Assembly (NCBI GenBank): GCA_030737875.1
Contig: CM060921.1
Location: 399,320,192 to 399,384,191, forward strand
Origin: Allium sativum
Lineage: Eukaryota; Streptophyta; Magnoliopsida; Asparagales; Amaryllidaceae
Direction of reading: 5' to 3'
Length of the DNA: 64,000 nt
Positions 60,236 to 64,000 of the stretch are shown in pieces. A program made the position numbers and the translations under genes. Every line of letters begins with the position of its first letter. Position 1 is the first letter of the stretch. Below the pieces are notes generated by a model. The model saw only the letters and a list, made by a program, of their open reading frames with translations. It did not search any database and had not been told where the DNA came from.

Positions 60236-60500
60236 CGACCTCGGATTTCGACGAAACCAGTTTTGTTGGGTCCGTGATGTTAAGTTATTGCTAGATTCCA
60301 AATTTCATAATTTTTCGAATCAATATGTGAGCGTGGCAAAAGAAAATGCGTTTGACCAGTTTCTGTTGAATTTAATCGACTGGAAATTGGCCATTTTTCA
60401 AACGGTCTCAGAATTCGACGAAACTAGTTTTGTTAGGACCGTATCGTCAATACGAAGCTAGAAAATATTTTTCTGGAATTTTTCTAGTCAGTATGTGGCC
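60236..60500. repeat. Diverged tandem pair in element N
   Basis: TTCGACGAAACCAGTTTTGTT near 60247 and TTCGACGAAACTAGTTTTGTT near 60413 mark two units about 165 bases apart, each followed by a TCxATATGTG or TCAGTATGTGG phrase. Confidence 0.65.
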
Positions 60501-62134
60501 CCGGTAATTTGAAATGTACGTTTAAAATTCAATATAGTGATTTAAATGAAAATTCAAAAGGAAACTGATTGTAACAATCGAATCAGCTTGCGATACATAT
60601 CCCATTGTGTTCGGAATGGGGGTAAAACGCTATGGGCGACAGGCGGTGGGCCTCGTTTAGAGGTCGTACGTAAAAGTCAACTCTTTGCTAAATTAAATAA
60701 TTAAATAATAATAATAAAAAAAAAAATAATCTTCCCTCCCTTTATCTTCGTTCTGACCCCCCCCCTTCATTTCGATTTATACAGAAAAAAAAAAAAAAAG
60801 AGAAACCCTACGCCTATCGAGCAGCCGCCCCCCCCCCCCCCTCGCACGATCGACGCCGACGTAGACCTCGCCCCCCTTCCCTCGATCGAAGACCCAATCG
60901 CCCCGAAGACTCGACGCCTGCCTCCCAGTTCGAACCCCAACTCGCGCGAACTTCGACGAAGAGGAAGACGCCGCCATCGACGAACCGCACCACCTCGAAG
61001 CGCCTCCGATCTTCTTTCCCCCCCCCCTCTGTAAGTTTTACTTTATTTATTTATTTTATTTTAATTCTGAATTTTTAAAAACCCTATTAAAAACTGTTTT
61101 ATGTTTTAAAAAGGTAAAAACTGAGATTTTTAAAAAGATAAAAGCTGAAAAATTTTTTAGTTTAAAACTGAAATTTTTAAAAGCATAAAACTGATTTTAT
61201 TTTAGATAGTTTAAAAACTGATATTAGGATAGTTAAAAACTGATTTATAAAAAAAAAAAAAAGAAATTAAAACTGATTTAAAAAGATTTTGAAAAACTGA
61301 ATTTTTAAAAGATTTTATAAAAGAAAAAAAAAACTGATGTGTTAAAACTGTTTTAAAAGCAATAAAAAAAAACTGATTTAAAGATTTTATAAAACTGATT
61401 TTAAAAAAAGTATTTTAAAACTGATTTTTAGATAAAAGAAAAACTAGTTTTTGAAGTAAAGGAAAACTGATTTTTGATACAAAGAAAAACTGTTTTTAAA
61501 AGAAAAGTAAAAAGAATCATATTTTTATTTGTTGAAAGCAAAAGTAAAAATCATATTTTTATATATTGAATAGCATAGTAAAAATTCTATTTTTACATAT
61601 GCAGAGAATACGGGTGAAAGCGACAAATAGGCGAAGATTTCTATTAAGAAGAGTCTCGCAGTTGGATAGCTATTGGTGAGATTTCTGATTTAAAAATTAT
61701 ATATGTGTTGAATTTGAAAGTGAATAGCTATATATAAATATCTATATATATATATATACGCCCCCTCGTCCACAAACCATGGACGATATTTATTGGTTGA
61801 AATTGTGGTGAAAATTGAATGATTGTTTGGGATTGTTTGTGATTGATATTGGTTGATTGTGGTTGAAAAATACCCATTTGTGGTTGAGAAATATTTGGTT
61901 GAAACCACATAGGATTAGTTTGTGGAAATGAAATATATATATACATGCCGCCTGCGTGCGAACTAGATGCATGTTTCCCATTGTCAAAAACCGCGAGGTT
62001 TTAAGGTAGAGCGAGGAGCCGTACTAGGGACGGTGCCGGTGTAACTACCCTGCCGTTATGCTGCCGAAATTTTGAATAATATTTGTGTGTTTGAATTATT
62101 TTCATATGCTTAAACTATATTTATTCCTTATATA

Positions 62135-62760
62135 GAAAACATTCATGTGTTGAATTGATATTCATTCGTTGTTTAGAAATTCATGTGTTGAATGGTATTC
62201 ATATTTTGAAATAAATTGTTAGATAATAAAAATCACATTTTTATCTATATCTAAAAACTATTGAAAACATTCATGTGTTGAATTGATATTCATTCGTTGT
62301 TTAGAAATTCATGTGTTGAATGGTATTCATATTTTGAAATAAATTGTTAGATAATAAAAATCACATTTTTATCTATATCTAAAAACTATTGAAAACATTC
62401 ATGTGTTGAATTGATATTCCTTCGTTGTTTAGAAATTCATGTGTTGAATGGTATTCATATTTTGAAATAAATTGTTAGATAATAAAAATCACATTTTTAT
62501 CTATATCTAAAAACTATTGAAAACATTCATGTGTTGAATTGATATTCATTCGTTGTTTAGAAATTCATGTGTTGAATGGTATTCATATTTTGAAATAAAT
62601 TGTTAGATAATAAAAATCACATTTTTATCTATATATAAAATCTATTGAAAACATTCATGTGTTGAATTGATATTCATTCGTTGTTTAGAAATTCATGTGT
62701 TGAATGGTATTCATATTTTGAAATAAACTGTTTGATAATAAAAATCACCTTTTATCGACT
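62135..62760. repeat. 128-bp tandem array in element N
   Basis: GAAAACATTCATGTGTTGAA starts at 62135, 62263, 62391, 62519 and 62647, an exact 128-base period. The units differ at only a few bases; the last is partial and decays into 62750-62830, which retains AATAAAAATCACATTTTTAT. Each unit also carries two internal TTCATGTGTTGAATxxxTATTC half-repeats. Confidence 0.96.
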
Positions 62761-63378
62761 ATATGAACTGTATAGAAAAATAGTGTTTTGAAATGAATTG
62801 TTTTACAATAAAAATCACATTTTTATTGTATGCATAAATCGTTAAAATGCGAAGAGTTAAAAATAGCCACTTGTTCAAAATAAACATAGATGAGTTGAAA
62901 TATTCATTAATTAACTAATGAAATGATTTGCACCTATTTATGTAACATTAGAATGAATGGTGTTTTTAAACCAAATAGAAATCGAATATGAAATCGAATA
63001 GAAAATGAAAAAATGATATGAACTGTATATATATGTACATGCAATATTCTTTGAACAGGTTATAGCAAAGGGGCTAGAGAAGAGGAATAAAATTTTGTGC
63101 CCGACAAATAGGTACACATTTACTGATTTGTTTGGGTGATGATTTTGAGCCTATTGGCTAGCCGCTTGGCTTCTTCTTTTTCTTTTTGAGATTAGAAGGA
63201 CCGGGACGCTATTTGCGATTTCCCGACGCTCCCGGTGCAGGGGAGGTTATGGCGAAATTTTTCCAAAATTTAAGGTGTTAGAAAATTTTTTGAAGTGAAA
63301 ACGATATAGAAATCCTTGAATGAACTATATTTATATAACTATATAAATATAAATAAAATTAAAACGAAACGAGGCCGT

Positions 63379-63815
63379 GCAGTTCGTATTTCGAAACCGT
63401 GATTTCAAACGACTAGTACGGGAAATCCGACCATTGGATTTTCCCGAAACCTCAACCGTCGGGTTCGCCTTGGAAATATCTTCCCAACGGCACCAACTTT
63501 GTAGAAATCCAACGGTTGGATTGTCTGGAATGTTTAATTCAAATCTGAAGAAAAACAGCGCCAGAAACGATTATATTTATTTATATATATATATATAATT
63601 ATATTTAATCGAATAACGACGCTGCAGTTCGTATTTTGAAATCGAAATTTCAAACGATTGTGCCGGGAGATCCGACCGTCGGATTTTCCCGAAACTGGAA
63701 CCGTTGGATTCGTTTTGAAAAGACCTTTCTAATGATGTAAATTTTGTGAAGATCCAACGGTTAGATTTTCAGATATGTGTAAATCAAATCTGAAGAAAAA
63801 CAGCGCCACGGCCGC
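63379..63815. repeat. 245-bp tandem duplication in element N
   Basis: GCAGTTCGTATTT at 63379 and 63624 begins two diverged units that share ATCCGACC, GGATTTTCCCGAAAC, ATCCAACGGTT and GAAGAAAAACAGCGCCA in the same order. Confidence 0.88.
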
Positions 63816-64000
63816 CTTATGGCCCGAAGCGTCGTTTTGAATAAAATGGCTATTTTAAAATAAATAAAAATAGCGATAAATAGTTATAAAATATCGTAAG
63901 CGATATGGAATGGAAATAAACTGAATTTGCTTGATTTATGTGATGTTTGATGGTTGAATGTGTTTGGTGTGAAAACTATATAAAGAACACAATTGGTGTT

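Larger units (their letters stand above)
59825..64000 (+). mobile_element. Element N: 5' LTR of a long-LTR retrotransposon, running off the window
   Basis: TGTAACGACCC begins abruptly where the LINE stops; the same terminal phrase starts E's 5' LTR. No primer site of the TGGTATCAGAGC kind occurs before the window end, so the LTR would exceed 4.1 kb. It includes a GC-rich pyrimidine stretch (60770-61030), tandem arrays, and no convincing coding region. That it is an LTR and not another repeat is inferred from the terminal motif and composition. Confidence 0.55.

Noticed and set aside
60777..60977. Minus-strand Ser/Gly/Arg-rich frame as a host gene fragment
   Set aside because: It is a by-product of a C-rich pyrimidine tract; composition explains the residues and no domain is visible.
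62135..62760. CRISPR-like array
   Set aside because: Units are contiguous 128-bp copies with no unique spacers, and the DNA is eukaryotic.

Overview
This window is plant nuclear DNA, almost certainly a repeat-rich heterochromatic region of a flowering plant. I found no host gene, no tRNA or rRNA gene and no CRISPR array. Nearly every stretch I could identify is a retrotransposon or a retrotransposon remnant. The plant assignment rests on long-LTR chromoviruses with initiator-Met-tRNA primer sites, a Tat-lineage Ty3/Gypsy element, a Copia-type LTR, an L1-type LINE and gag-only LTR elements, all typical of plant genomes. I cannot name the species.

Layout. (A) 1-8315: a plus-strand LTR element with 3.69 kb LTRs and only about 1 kb of internal sequence, coding for little more than two zinc knuckles. 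8316-9700: unassigned. (H) 9701-12200: a minus-strand gag-only remnant. (D) about 12345-49605: an old minus-strand chromovirus split by later insertions; its 3' LTR and integrase end lie at 12345-15720, a reverse transcriptase scrap at 20223-20405, and gag, protease and 5' LTR at 45926-49605. (T) 15721-20222: a plus-strand Tat-lineage element broken off inside its reverse transcriptase. (E) 20406-45925: a complete minus-strand chromovirus inserted in D with AGTCC target duplications. (F) 23012-38789: another minus-strand chromovirus nested in E. (G) 31717-36409: a gag-only element nested in the 5' LTR of F with GGCTC target duplications. (C) 49606-54342: the 3' half of a further chromovirus. 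54343-56360: a Copia-type LTR with primer site and a little internal sequence. 56360-59824: an L1-type LINE remnant. (N) 59825-64000: the start of an LTR element with a very long, repeat-rich LTR that runs off the window.

How the parts relate. D, E, F and G form a four-deep nest whose order is supported by target duplications and by LTR-pair divergence judged by eye: E most diverged, F and G about 2-3 percent, A under 1 percent. A shares zinc knuckles, 3' leader region, polypurine tract and LTR blocks with F and looks like a non-autonomous derivative that F-like relatives could mobilise. G and H carry gag without pol and would likewise depend on a partner. All pol genes seen here are broken. 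The most unusual signals are a TAG codon at the same chromodomain position in three different elements (C, E, F), a templated filler duplication at the T/D deletion junction, and long LTR-internal tandem arrays (56 bp in A, 128 bp in N).
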